From NCBI GenBank assembly GCA_946902985.2, contig OX336388.2:131070346-131134345 (forward strand): a stretch of DNA of 64,000 nt. The letters run 5' to 3'. The notes beneath the pieces are model-generated. The model was not told where the DNA came from. It saw nothing but the letters and a program-made list of their open reading frames with translations, and ran no database searches. Source of the stretch: Meconema thalassinum (Eukaryota; Arthropoda; Insecta; Orthoptera; Tettigoniidae). Shown piece after piece: positions 1 through 10,800 of the stretch. The first letter of the stretch is position 1, and each line of letters starts with the position of its first letter. The position numbers were made by a program, and so were the translations under genes.

Positions 1-20
1 CACGTTTTCCGAGTGTAAAC

Positions 21-470
21 ATGAGTTCTACGAAGCGTTTGCGGTCGTTTACTGTGAGTGAGAAATTGAAAGTTGTGAGGGAAGCTGAAGTTATTGGAAA
101 TCGTGCCCGGTAGGAAATATGATATTGACGAGTCATGTATTCGTGATTGAGCGGGATGACGTCTATGCTACAACCACGGGATGTCTGCATGAACCACCCG
201 TTCAAAGCAGCCTTGAAACAGCTGTATACGGAGCGGATGGCGGCCGATAAGCACACACTGACCCCAACTGGTCGTATTCAGCGCCCGGAAGTTCAGCTGC
301 TCTGTTCATGGATTTTGACGGCAAGGAATCGTATCTCGGGAGATCTCATACGGAAGAGCTTCAAGAAATGTAGTATTTCCAATGCTATGGATGGCAGTGA
401 TGACGACATTTTGTGTGAAAGTGATGGTGAAAAAAGTTTCGAAGTTGGTACTTCTGATGACGATGAATGA
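21..470 (+). pseudogene. pogo/Tigger-like transposase remnant (both ends only)
   Basis: The remnant begins at ATG 21 with a basic helix-turn-helix start containing SFTVSEKLKVVREAE and GNRA, typical of pogo-type DNA-binding domains. It hits a stop at about 111 and then jumps to the C-terminal region (PTGRIQRPEVQLLCSWILTA, SFKKCSISNAMDG) and an acidic tail ending in DDDE before the stop at 470. The central DDE catalytic domain is absent, so it cannot code for active transposase. Open frames on the other strand here are shadows. The copy at 4046-4475 has the same deletion, so the shortened form was itself mobilised. Confidence 0.75.
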
Positions 471-594
471 AGTGTTTGTGTCTTTTATTTGTATTTTTAA
501 TTGTTTCTGCATGTTATTTTAGGACGACTTCAGAACTGTTGGAAACTATTTTGTAGAAATGCTATTCTGTTTATTTAGTAAAGGTTGTAAATAG

Positions 595-1068
595 ATCATA
601 TATCGGACGTACTATGTCCCTATCCTGACGTATGCCTCGGAGACCTGGGTTATGAAAGGAAGGGAGAGGAGCAAAATACAGGCCAGTGAGATGAGGTTCT
701 TGAGAAGCAGTATTGGAGCTACAAAGATGGACAGAATAAGAAATGAGAGGACCAGAGAATTAATGAAGGAGGAACCATTACAGGATGGTATAGAGAAATC
801 TAGACTTAGATGGTATGGACATGTAAAACGAATGGAGGAGAAGAGGATACCCAGGAGAGTACATGAGACGAAGTGGGAAGGAAAGAGACCGAGGGGAAGA
901 CCGAGAGACAGGTGGCTGAAGGGGGTGGAAGAAAGCGTGAAGAAGAGAGGAGAAGACTGGACAAGGGTGGAGGCCGAGAGATGGTGGGAAGACAGAAGAC
1001 GTTGGAGAGGCTTGTGTTCCAAACAGACCCGGCCAGTGGCTGGAAACTGTGCAAGATGATGATGATGA
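595..1068 (+). mobile_element. 5'-truncated LINE tail, family A
   Basis: This is the C-terminal end of a non-LTR retrotransposon ORF2 (motifs LTYASETWVMKG, RLRWYGHVKRM, RGRPRDRWLKGVEES, GLCSKQTRPVAGNCAR), ending in a short (GAT)n array. It is flanked by the 9-bp duplication TGTAAATAG (586-594 and 1069-1077), so it is a 5'-truncated target-primed insertion into the pogo element. Longer copies of the same family lie on the minus strand at 28998-29800 and 41228-42055. The clade is not certain from this short piece. Confidence 0.8.
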
Positions 1069-1174
1069 TGTAAATAGTTTTGAGTAAAAAATATTTTTTT
1101 AAAATTTTGTTCTTCAAAATCAGGGTGCGGGACTTATTCAGGGGCGGGTCGTATTCGAGTAAATACGGTATGAC

Positions 1175-2001
1175 TAGGGCTCGGATTCGAGCATATTTGC
1201 ATATTTTTTTCCTGAATAGTACGCATTGAAACAAGCCTTTCGGTGTTATTTTCACCTCTCTGGGACCAACAGAATTGAAATTTATCGAGCATATAAATGC
1301 ATAAAACCGTGGTTTTCAGAATAGAAGCATATAAATGCATATTCTTGTGGTTTTCGTTTAAATAGTTTGTTTTCCTTCGAATTCCTCCATCCCCTTCCCC
1401 GAATTCGGGCCCTGACCATCCTTAAGTTTCAAAAACAGAAATAATTATTGAAAAGCCTATCTGGTGCGAATAATAAAACCGCAAGTTTTTAACCTTTAGT
1501 TTGGTCGTTCACGTCATTGAAACTTTTATTGACTGATTTAAGAAAATCAATCGAAACTGAAAACAGGTAAAAAATTCTTGCTGTACAGACCAATGCAGAT
1601 CTACTTCATTGACTCGCCTAATTTTAAACATTTTGTAAATGAACTTTTAAACTGTAACTTTTATAAGAAAACTTCTCTTATATATACTTGAAACTTGAAT
1701 GCGAGTATATCACAGTGTATCATACATACAAATAGAAAATCAAGCCCGTATATAAAGATATGTTAGGGGGCCGATAACCTAGATTTTAGGCCCCTTAAAA
1801 CAACAATTATCATCATCATAAAGATATGTTATTGGTTTTTACGTTTCACTTTCCTTTCTATAGTTTTTAACGGGTTTTCTTTTCGAGCATATTCTGCATA
1901 TTTAACCGCATATATTGTTTTTTTGAGCATATAATGGGTTTTTCGAGCATATCTATCCAGCATAAAATACATGGTTTTCGAGCATATCGATCCGAGCCCT
2001 A
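1175..2001. mobile_element. hAT-like MITE with subterminal repeats
   Basis: The ends are inverted copies starting TAGGGCTCGGAT. The 8 bases flanking each end (GGTATGAC at 1167-1174, GTTTTGAC at 2002-2009) agree at 6 of 8 positions, which fits an aged hAT 8-bp duplication. Short repeats around GAGCATAT recur near both ends, like transposase-binding subterminal motifs. No transposase frame is present. A 52-bp insertion (1766-1817) lies inside. hAT assignment is an inference from end and duplication length. Confidence 0.6.
1766..1817 (+). mobile_element. 52-bp stem-loop nano-insertion, ATC-tail type
   Basis: This is a very short insertion flanked by a perfect 14-bp duplication, ATAAAGATATGTTA (1752-1765 and 1818-1831). 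It contains only a hairpin (GGGGCC 1767-1772 pairing with GGCCCC 1789-1794), the sequence CTTAAAACAACAATT and a short (ATC)n tail. Hairpin and tail match the last 60 bases of the LINE at 12921-19040. The duplication shows target-primed integration; no upstream LINE sequence was copied. Confidence 0.85.
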
Positions 2002-2299
2002 GTTTTGACATATTGTTTTCGTTGTTTTATTTTTAGGGTAAGTCTTATATGTTAGTTCTTCAGAATCCTTTTTTCTTCTCTATTCATTGTAATATTCAAC
2101 TTTTCTAAATCATTTTGAACTTTTTTGAACCAATTATTTTTTTGTTTTAAAGAGTTAAAGAGTTGTTTTAGTTGAGAAATGTCATGCACTGTCGATTAAT
2201 GACAGAGAGAGGCAATTCTCCTTTTGCTCGTCAAGTCTATTATTGAATCACTTTCCCGATACACAACTGCATTAGACAACATCTCCACTGTCCAGCTAG

Positions 2300-3770
2300 C
2301 TGGTGTTTTTAGCCTATTTTCTATTTTGAAAAAATAGGCTTATGAGATCACCTTTTGTCCGTGTGTGTGTGCGTGTGTGTGTGTGTCCCCTAATAAAATC
2401 AAAACGGCTGGAGCGATTTCAATGAAACTCGGTAAGTTCATAGCGCTATTCCCGGCGACCTCGACCGTGCCCTTCAAATTTTGTTACGTCTCACCAATCC
2501 AACATGGCGGCTGTGCGAAATATTTCACTAGCATTCAATATCTCCGAAACTATTACCGATATCGCCCTGAAATTGTGTACGGTGATAAAGGGCACTACTA
2601 GAAGTTCACCTATGAGACTTTCAAAAACCTGGTGACTACAAAACCAACATGGCGGTCAAGCGAAATTGAGAATTTTAAATAGACATTTCTCGCGATTTAC
2701 CTATCCAAACGTAATGAAACTTGATACAGCAAATGTTTATACACATTGTAATGCACTGGAGTCTAATTTAGTTCAATTGTTTACATAACCTCAAAATGGC
2801 AGCTGTGCGAAATATTTCACTGACATTCTATATCTCCGAAACTATTACAGATATCACCATGCAATTTTGTACGGTGATAAAGGGTACTGATACAAGTTTA
2901 CCTATGTATAATTCATAAACCTGTAAAGTACAAAACGAACATGGCGACCAAGCGAATTTGAAATATTTTAATAGACTTTTCTCGTGATTTAACTCTCTGA
3001 GCGCAGTGAAATGTGGTACAGTAAATGATTTTGCAGATTGTAATGCACTGCCATCTAATTTAATTCAATTGTTTACATAACCTCAAGATGGCGGCTGTGC
3101 AAAATTTTAAAATTAAGTTTTTATTTCTTGTGTCGTAATCATGCGATCGAAGTGAAAGTTTGAATAATGAAGCTAGGAAATAATTGTCCTTGAATGGTAC
3201 ATAACTCTAAGGCCTATACATATAACAATCCTAAATGGCGAGCTTCCGAAATATTTAGACGGTTCTCAATATCTATGAATCTTTTACAGCAACCAAACTG
3301 AATTTTTTTATGTTCATAGAGACTATGAACATATGTTCACCTATAGGACTTTCAGTAACCTGGTGAGCACAAATCCAACATGGCGGCGACGCGAAGTATA
3401 AATATTTAAATGGACGTTTCTCGCGAATTAACTAACCGAGTGCCGTGAAACGTTGCACGTTAAATGCTTATACAAATGTTGATCCACTGGCATCTAATTC
3501 ATTTCAATTGTTTGCATAATCACAAGATGGCTGGTGTGCGTACTTTTAAAATCTCGTTTTTACTTCTTGTGTTCTAATCATGCGATTGATGTTTGAATAC
3601 CACACGTACACAATAATCTTAATGTAATAGTACAAAAATAAAAATCCATCCTGGCGACCATATGAAATATTTAGACGGTTCTCAATATATACGAATCTGT
3701 TACAGCAATTAAACTGAAATTTTGTATGTTGATAGAGACAATTAACGTAAGTAGGATATATGAAAATAGG
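2300..3770. repeat. Reiterated non-coding repeat with GT microsatellite
   Basis: A block of diverged repeats with no coding potential. The phrase around ATGGCGGCTGTGCGAAAT recurs near 2500, 2797, 3088 and, more diverged, 3525, with ATCTCCGAAACTATTAC following in the first copies. Spacing is roughly 290-300 bp and then longer, so it is a decayed tandem array. A (GT)n run lies at about 2361-2389. The block is bracketed by similar sequence, AAAATAGGCTTAT near 2332 and AAAATAGGCTGTAT near 3762, which may mark element ends. Its class is unknown. Confidence 0.55.
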
Positions 3771-3821
3771 CTGTATAGTTCTTCACGGAACTACTTGTTT
3801 TATTAATGATTGTTCTAATTA

Positions 3822-4693
3822 CCATATATACTCGAATACCACCCGCACATTTTTAAACAAATTCGGACGTGAAAAATTGGGGTGCAGGTCTTATTTGAGT
3901 CATCCAAATTTGAAAGATCTAAATTGCCCGCCGCGGGCTATATCGGGTGTTGCGAGTATCCGCTAGATGGTGCTAGCCTTCTTCCGGCTATAACTTTGTT
4001 TTACCGTAAGCGTCATAGTCACACGCACGTTCTCCGAGTGTAAACATGAATGCTATGAAACGTTTGCGGTCATTTACTGTGAGTGAGAAATTGAAAGTTG
4101 CGAGGGAAGCTGAAGTTATTGGAAATCGTGCCCGGTAGGAAATATGATATTGATGAGTCATGTATTCGTGATTGGGCGGGATGACTATGCTGCGTGAACC
4201 GCCTGTTCAAAGCAGCCTTGAAACAGCTGTGTACGGAGCGGATGGCGGCCGATAAGCACGCACCGACTCCAACTGGTCGTATTCAGCGCCCGAAAGTTCA
4301 GCTGCTGTGTTCGTGGATTTTGACGGCATGGAATCGTATCTCTGGAGATCTCATACGGAAGAGCTTCAAGAAATGTAGTATTTCGAATGCTATGGATGGC
4401 TGTGATGACGACATTTAGTGGGAAAGTGATGGTGATAAAAGTTCCGAAGTTGGTACTTCTGATGACGATGAATGAAGTGTTTGTGTACTTTTATTTGTAT
4501 TTTTAATCGTTTGATGTGTGTTATTTTAGGACGACTTCAAAACTGTTGGAAACTATTTTGGATAAATGCTATTCTGTTTATTTAGTTAAGATAGTAAATA
4601 ATTTTGAGTAAAAATTCTTTTTTTTTTTAATTTGTTCTTCAAAATCAGGGTGCGGGTCTTATTCGGGGGCGGGTCGTATTCGAGTAAATACGG
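3822..4693 (+). mobile_element. Complete pogo/Tigger-like deletion derivative
   Basis: This 872-bp element is flanked by TA on each side (3820-3821 and 4694-4695). Its imperfect terminal inverted repeats begin CCATATATACTCGAATAC at the left and CCGTATTTACTCGAATACG at the right on the opposite strand. The same family as the truncated element at 1-1168. It carries a transposase stripped of its catalytic core. Confidence 0.85.
4046..4475 (+). pseudogene. pogo/Tigger-like transposase remnant, second copy
   Basis: The same gene fragment as at 21-470: an N-terminal helix-turn-helix from ATG 4046 joined to a C-terminal tail ending DDDE at about 4475, with the catalytic centre missing. Extra damage includes the early stop near 4136 and a stop at about 4416 within the acidic tail. 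Sharing one internal deletion in two places shows the family spread as a non-autonomous element. Confidence 0.75.
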
Positions 4694-4941
4694 TATCCTT
4701 CTGTCAACCTTCTGCAGTTGATCTGTCATTGATTTGGTGTATAATTTAAATAGTGTGCCACAAGCTAAGTCGCTTCAGATTTAAAGATGGAACAGTAATG
4801 TTCAAATTTAGCATTTATCAAAAGAGACTTCTTCTTGTATGTTGACCAAGTAATTCGTTATGCTTTTAAAAATTTAAATGTTCTACTTTCTATTGATGAT
4901 TTTTCATTGAAGTTACAAGTGAGGATTACCAAGATATTTAA

Positions 4942-5414
4942 ATGTATCCTCCCTTTAATAATGTAAATAAGAAGATGGAATTTGCCTATAAGCTTACTCA
5001 CACCTCTTACAACAAACTACCAATATCATTCCAAGCAAAAATTAAACACTATTCAACTGTCATTAAACCAGAGGTATTATATGGTTCTGAATGCTTAACA
5101 TTGAATAAAAAAGGAAACCAAGTTGAACTAGAGAAAAGTAAAATACTTCAAAAAATATTGGGTCCCCAAAAGAATAAAGAAAATTGGTGGTTGAAGAGGA
5201 GAAATGAGGACCTTTCAATTAAAAAGAGAAGACTAAAATTTTATGGAAATTTTTTGTTAAATCTCTAACTTAAAAACACTACAGGATAGCTGGAGGAGAT
5301 ACGATGGGAACTGCAACAACTGAAGATCACGGATGCTATCATCTCGGACAGGGAGGAATTCGGCGACGGGTCCATTCAGCAGATATTACACGTTTCAAAG
5401 TCCAACGACAGCCT
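4942..5414 (+). mobile_element. LINE tail, family E, left part (split by LINE-1)
   Basis: A degenerate ORF2 C-terminus of an older non-LTR element (motifs FAYKLTHTSYNKLPIS, VLYGSECLTLNKKG, KRRLKFYG). It continues with small frameshifts to 5414 and resumes after the inserted LINE at 11717-11802 (QRQAISRRMKKFWEEKKRK). Related copies lie at 12750-12920 plus 19041-19550, at 20082-20789 and at 44050-44690. Confidence 0.7.
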
Positions 5415-5600
5415 ACCCGTGTGGGTGCGGGATAGAATACACCCACGGTATGCCCTGCCTGTCGTAGGAGGCGACTAATAGGGTCGACATGGCCGAATAA
5501 CTTGCCAGTTTTTGATTTGTTCAGATCCCCTGTGGATGGGGAGGGCAGAATTCATCCACGGTATCCCCTGCCTGTCGTAAAAGGCGACTTAGAGGGGGCC
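5415..5600 (+). promoter_or_regulatory. Tandem structured 5' leader of LINE copy 1
   Basis: Two tandem units (5415-5484 and 5527-5597), each able to fold into the same three-stem shape. Unit 1 pairs ACCC 5415-5418 with GGGT 5481-5484, GTGGGT 5421-5426 with ACCCAC 5441-5446, and GTCG 5461-5464 with CGAC 5472-5475. Unit 2 pairs CCCC 5527-5530 with the GGGG near 5594, GTGGAT 5532-5537 with ATCCAC 5554-5559, and GTCG 5574-5577 with CGAC 5585-5588. Both-sided base changes between units keep the pairing. A role as promoter, ribozyme or translation signal is not shown. Confidence 0.6.
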
Positions 5601-5968
5601 TTATAAAGGTCGATTTTGGTTTTCTGGTCCCAGCTCTGGTTTGACCAATAGAAACAAACATGCATGCTGTTAGGGGAAGGGCCACCAGCTTGGCCATCTG
5701 GCCAGAAAGCCTAGACGGTATGCCCCATCCCGTCAGGTGGGTGCGCCATGTACCCTACAGTAGTATCCGCCTTACAACGAAGGTCCCTGCATGGCCAAAT
5801 ACTGGAGCTGAATAAATCCTGTGCATGCCGAGGGGGAAGTGCCTGTTCGAGGCACTGGGACCCCGGGCAATATCTGCTATGCCAGGTAGGTATTGCCTTG
5901 GCTGGGTGGCGCCCACAGTGATAGCCCCCGTTCGGAGTGGGCAGTATTCGGGGAGGATTTCGTCCGGG

Positions 5969-7783
5969 ATGCGTAGTAAACGATCACGGACACCTGTACA
6001 GGGTGGCACCCTTAAAAAGCCGTCTCTGGAGTGTAGACCGAATCCCAAGGTGTATACGCCTTGGGATGAGGCATTTAATAAGAAGTTCCCTGTTGACAGG
6101 TCTCCTCGCTACCTGGTAGCTACCAGGACAGACGGGGGAGATTTTAAACAGGTAAAATCGATCCTATTTTCAGAGGAAATCAAGGGGAAATATCGCGACC
6201 TTAACGGGATTTCCAAGCTCCAGAACGGGCAGCTCCTGCTGCATACCGTTGACCGGCAGCAAACCGAAGCGTTGCTGGAATGCACGCATTTCGGCGAAAT
6301 TCCCGTTAAGGTTGAGAAGCACGATACGCTAAATGAGGTCCGTGGAGTTATATTCCATCGCGACCTCATTTTAAACAGCGACGCGGAATTGATGCGGGAT
6401 CTGGGGAAGCGAGGCGTCACCAGGATTAGGCGCATCACCCGGAAAATTGGAAATGATAGCGTCGATACTGGCGCTTTCATTCTTCATTTTGAGGGTGATG
6501 TAGTGCCTAGGCAGGTGAAGGTCACGTCGTACCATTGCGACGTTAGACCGTACATCCCTCCACCTATGCGCTGCTACAATTGCCAGAAATTCGGTCATGT
6601 TTCTGCCAGGTGCACTGCCAAGGCGGTGTGTAGAGAGTGTGGCAAGGGGACACATGACGGTGTGGGGTGTACGCCTCCCCCGACGTGTCCTAACTGCCAA
6701 GGAAGTCACTCTCCGCGGTCGAAGCAGTGCCCTGAGTTCTGCAAGGAAGCAAAGATCCAAGAAATCAGAACATTGGATCGGCTTTCATATCACGACGCTC
6801 GAAAGAGATACCGTGATATGACTGCACCCGAATTTCCGGTATCTTTCGCGGCTAAGGTGACGCCACCTATCACCCCTGCCACTTTCGTTCCCCGTGCTGT
6901 ACCCTCGACGACGAACTACTCTGAGATCGTAAAGTCTCCCCTCGCTGTCCAAGCGAGACCTGTCAGCCCGAAGAAGGTTAAACAACCTTCTTCGGCCATT
7001 GTGAAAAAGGCGCCGGTTATACCATCTAAACCGGCGCAATCGGAGAAGAAGTCATCTTCCTCTCCGAAACGGTCGGAGAAGAAGTCTTCCCCTGCCAACG
7101 AGGCAAAGAAGACTTCTGCGACCGGGGCTGGATCGTCATCCAGCCCATCTGATAAGACAAAGATAGTGGAGAAGAGGGGAACGGTTCGTCGCCGTCTCTC
7201 TCGCCCTCCTGCTGACGGGGTGGCTACTGTCTCTGCTGGCCTTTCCGCTCCCACTACCACCAAGGGAGCGAAGCCTGCTGAAGCCAAGCCCGTCCGTATG
7301 GAGGAACTCCCCTATAGAAAAGAAAATAGATCGGCGGAGGAGAGGGGAGCGGTTCAGCGCCGTTTCTCTTCCTCTCCTAAAGGCAGGGCTGCTCACGTAT
7401 CTGCTAGCTATCCCGCTCCCACCACTACCAGTGGAGCGGTGCCAGCAGGAGCGACCTTGTTTTATAAGGACCCGGCGTCTGTGGGGAAGGGACCATCTAC
7501 TTCCCCAAACACACGTCGGCGCCGATCCAAGAAGAAGTCTCTTCGGGGCGTGTCGGGGACAGACACCCAGTCTTCGGACCGGGAGAAAGTCCCTCGACAC
7601 CGCTCTCGCTCTTCCCCAAGGGCGAGACCCGTGAGGTCCGACGACGACCGTGCGCAACCCAAGAGAGCGCCCGCTCCATTTTCTTCGTCTTCGGACGGAG
7701 ATGTGGAGATTGAGGTGTGCTCTCCTGCCCCATCATCTCCAACTGGAGATGGGGAAGGGTGGCAAATGGTCAAGCATAAGTAG
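5969..7783 (+). CDS. LINE copy 1 ORF1, nucleic-acid-binding Gag-like protein
   Basis: An open frame of 604 codons encoding the ORF1 RNA-binding protein that coats LINE RNA. It has an RRM-like middle ([18 protein letters not shown] onward), three zinc knuckles (CX2CX4HX4C, CX2CX4HX4C, CX2CX3HX6C) at about residues 200-250, then a long Ser/Pro/Lys-rich basic tail. The start chosen is ATG 5969, which aligns with ATG 13567 of the sister element. The frame stays open upstream to 5825, but that extension is not open in the sister copy. No internal lesion is seen. ORF2 starts 28 bases after the stop. Confidence 0.85.
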   Translation: MRSKRSRTPVQGGTLKKPSLECRPNPKVYTPWDEAFNKKFPVDRSPRYLVATRTDGGDFKQVKSILFSEEIKGKYRDLNGISKLQNGQLLLHTVDRQQTEALLECTHFGEIPVKVEKHDTLNEVRGVIFHRDLILNSDAELMRDLGKRGVTRIRRITRKIGNDSVDTGAFILHFEGDVVPRQVKVTSYHCDVRPYIPPPMRCYNCQKFGHVSARCTAKAVCRECGKGTHDGVGCTPPPTCPNCQGSHSPRSKQCPEFCKEAKIQEIRTLDRLSYHDARKRYRDMTAPEFPVSFAAKVTPPITPATFVPRAVPSTTNYSEIVKSPLAVQARPVSPKKVKQPSSAIVKKAPVIPSKPAQSEKKSSSSPKRSEKKSSPANEAKKTSATGAGSSSSPSDKTKIVEKRGTVRRRLSRPPADGVATVSAGLSAPTTTKGAKPAEAKPVRMEELPYRKENRSAEERGAVQRRFSSSPKGRAAHVSASYPAPTTTSGAVPAGATLFYKDPASVGKGPSTSPNTRRRRSKKKSLRGVSGTDTQSSDREKVPRHRSRSSPRARPVRSDDDRAQPKRAPAPFSSSSDGDVEIEVCSPAPSSPTGDGEGWQMVKHK

Positions 7784-7811
7784 AAGACCCACTTCTACTT
7801 AAGTCCACACC

Positions 7812-10800
7812 ATGGCACTATTACAATGGAACTGTAATAGCTATTCTGTTCATCTCGCTGAGTTACGACAATTAATATCTTCGTTTTCGGCAACCATTGT
7901 CTGTCTTCAGGAATCCAGGTTTCGTCCTGGACATGAGACAACAATGCGTCACTTCAAACTCTTCTCTAAAGACCGGATGGACGGAGCTGTGGCCGCTGGT
8001 GGCGTCTGCACTCTCGTCCACCATAGCCTCTTTAGTGAAGAGGTGCCGTTGCGTACTCAGCTAGAGGCAGTTGCAGTTCGTACTTCGTTGCCAGTAATGG
8101 CAACAGTATGTAACGTGTACATCCCACCTGATTCTCAGCCTGATTACGACCAGCTGGTGGATCTAGTCTCTCAGCTCCCCCCTCCTTTTCTCCTTCTGGG
8201 AGATGTTAATGCCCACAACACCATCTGGGGCTCCGCTACCACTAGCGGTAAAGGGAGAGATTTTGAGAGGCTGATCAGGCGGCTGGACCTGTGTCTGTTG
8301 AACACAGGGGAGCCTACGCACTTCTCTATTGCACACGGTACTTATTCAAGTATCGATATTACCCTGTGCAGTCGTGCGCTGGTTCCCCTGCTACAGTGGG
8401 GTGTACACGATGACCTTTGTAATAGTGACCATTTTCCAATTATCGTTACTCTTCCGAACCAGAGAGCCATCCAGTTACCAAGTCGATGGCTTCTCCGTCG
8501 GGCTGATTGGCCAACTTTCACGGCACGTGCGGTATTTTGCCGAAGATACCTTTGAGAGTAACGACGATCATACCATTCACATAACGAATGGTATTTTGAC
8601 TGCTGCTGAGGAAACAATACCTTCCTCATCCGGCAACTCACGCCGGAAGCTTGTCCCTTGGTGGACAGCCGAGATTGCAGCAGCCATTAAAGATCGTCGA
8701 CGTGCTTTCAAATGCTATCGGAGGCAAAACACTATGGCCAACCTTATCACCTTCAGAAGGATGCGTGCTAGAGCCCGATATCTGATTCGGGAGAGTAAGA
8801 AAACGACGTGGGAATAGTATGTGTCGTCCATGACGGCGCATACTCCTTCATCTCAAGTGTGGACTAAGCTTCGTCGGATCTCCGGACTCCCGACATCACT
8901 ATCGATACCCGGAGTGTCCATCAATGGGGACATCATCACGGACCATCTCGCCATTGCCAACAGCATTGGCTCGCACTTCTCCGATGTGTCCTGCTCCGGG
9001 AGTTACGATCCTACATTTCTGACTCTGAAGCGGGAGGCAGAGACTCACCCCTTGTCCTTTGCCACTGCTGCTTCGGAGTCCTATAATGTACCATTCTCTG
9101 AATGGGAACTGCGCAGTGCGCTTGCACTGTGCAGGGATACGGCTCCTGGACCGGATAGCATACATAATCAAATGTTAAAACATCTGTGCGAATCCAGTAT
9201 GAAAGAACTGTTGATCCTCTTCAATCGTATATGGATTGAAGGGGAGTTTCCATCTCAATGGCGAGAGGGGATCGTGATACCGATTCCTAAGGCTGGAAAG
9301 GATCCCAAGTTTGTAAGCAGCTATAGGCCCATTTGTTTGACAAATGGCCTATGTAAGCTGCTCGAAAAGATGGTGAACCGTCGACTGGTGTGGTTCTTGG
9401 AGGATAAAGGTCTCCTGTCTGAGTACCAATGTGGATTTCGCTCTCATAGGTCCACCACTGACCATCTGGTGCGACTTGAGAGCGCCATACAGGAGGCTTT
9501 TTTCCGGAAGCAGCACCTAGTCACGGTTTTCTTTGACCTCGAGAAAGCCTACGACACCACATGGAGCTACGGGATCCTTTCCACCCTTCACAAGTGGGGA
9601 CTCCGTGGTAACTTACCGACTTTCATTGCGAATTTCATGTCCGTCCGACTCTTCCGTGTAAGGGTCGGTCGGACATTATCGCAGTACTATACCCAAGAAA
9701 ATGGAGTTCCTCAGGGTTCAGTGCTGAGTGTCACCTTGTTCGCGATTGCCATTAATGGCATTGTTGCCGCCGCCGGGTCCGCGGTAGTTCCATCGCTGTA
9801 TGTAGACGATTTAGCTCTGCATTACAGCTCTGGAAGTATGGCAGTCGTGGAACGGCAATTGCAGCTAGCCATCAACCGGGTCGACAGGTGGGCTCACGAC
9901 CGGGGTTTTCGTTTTTCAGCAGCGAAAACCTCCGTCGTCCATTTTTGTCGGCTACGGAGGCTACATTTACACCCTGAACTACATCTCAGGGATGCTGCGT
10001 TGCCGTTGGTTGACACTTATCGCTTCCTGGGGCTCCATTTTGACAGCAAGTTAACGTGGCAGCACCGTATACGGCAATTGAAAATGACATGTCTCAGGAA
10101 ACTGAACATGCTCAGGTTTCTTAGTGGCACTACGTGGGGGGCTGACCGTGCGGTGCTCCTACGGTTCTACCAAGCCCTCGTCCTGTCCCGGCTAGACTAT
10201 GGTTCTGCGGCATACGGTTCAGCAAGGCCGGCAACCTTGAAAATGCTGGACAGTATCCACCATAGTGGCGTTAGGCTGGCTACCGGTGCCTTCCGGACCA
10301 GCCCGATACCCAGCCTACTCGCCGAATCGGGTGTTCCACCTTTAAATTATAGACGCCAACATATGCTTTTAGCATATGCTGCCAATGTGCGTCAAATGCC
10401 GCAACACCCGACCTATCAAGCTCTCTTCGGTACCCAAAACCACCAGGGTTACGCCAACCGGCCGAGTGGCACTGAAATAGGAGTGGCTGTAGGTCCCTGT
10501 ATGATCCGGACATCTAACGAGGTGCCTCCGTGGCAAGTCCCGCGTCCGGAAATTCGGTTAGATCTTCACCAAGGTCCTAAGGTGAACACGGATGCCTCCG
10601 TTTACCGGAGGCAGTTCCACAGCATAGTTCACCAATTTCCGGACGCTGGCATTCTATACACGGATGGTTCGAAGGTGGACGAGAAAGTGGGTTGTGCTTA
10701 CGTTATTGATGGTGCAAATACCAAGATCTCTTTGCCTGAGGCCTGTAGTGTGTTTACTGCGGAGCTCGTTGCCATCTATGAAGCTCTGCAGTTTGCACTA

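Larger units (their letters stand above)
1..1168 (+). mobile_element. pogo/Tigger-like deletion derivative, left end outside window
   Basis: This is the 3' part of a non-autonomous pogo-like DNA transposon. Its right terminal inverted repeat runs to 1168 and is followed by a TA dinucleotide, as expected for a Tc1/mariner/pogo target site. The same end is present in the complete copy at 3822-4693, and the body is about 90% alike by eye, which is how the missing left end is inferred. The transposase remnant keeps only its N-terminal helix-turn-helix and C-terminal tail. A LINE tail (595-1068) sits inside it, flanked by TGTAAATAG on both sides. Confidence 0.8.

Noticed and set aside
652..1059. 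Open frame as a host gene
   Set aside because: It is the end of a LINE ORF2, duplicated at 29018 and 41243 and flanked by a target duplication.
5825..5968. Upstream extension of LINE copy 1 ORF1 from ATG 5825
   Set aside because: The sister element is not open in this region (its ATG near 13417 runs into a stop), while ATG 5969 and ATG 13567 align, so the extension is leader sequence that happens to be open.
7136..7773. Long open frames antisense to ORF1
   Set aside because: Shadows of a G/C-rich Ser/Arg-coding tail; no independent similarity.
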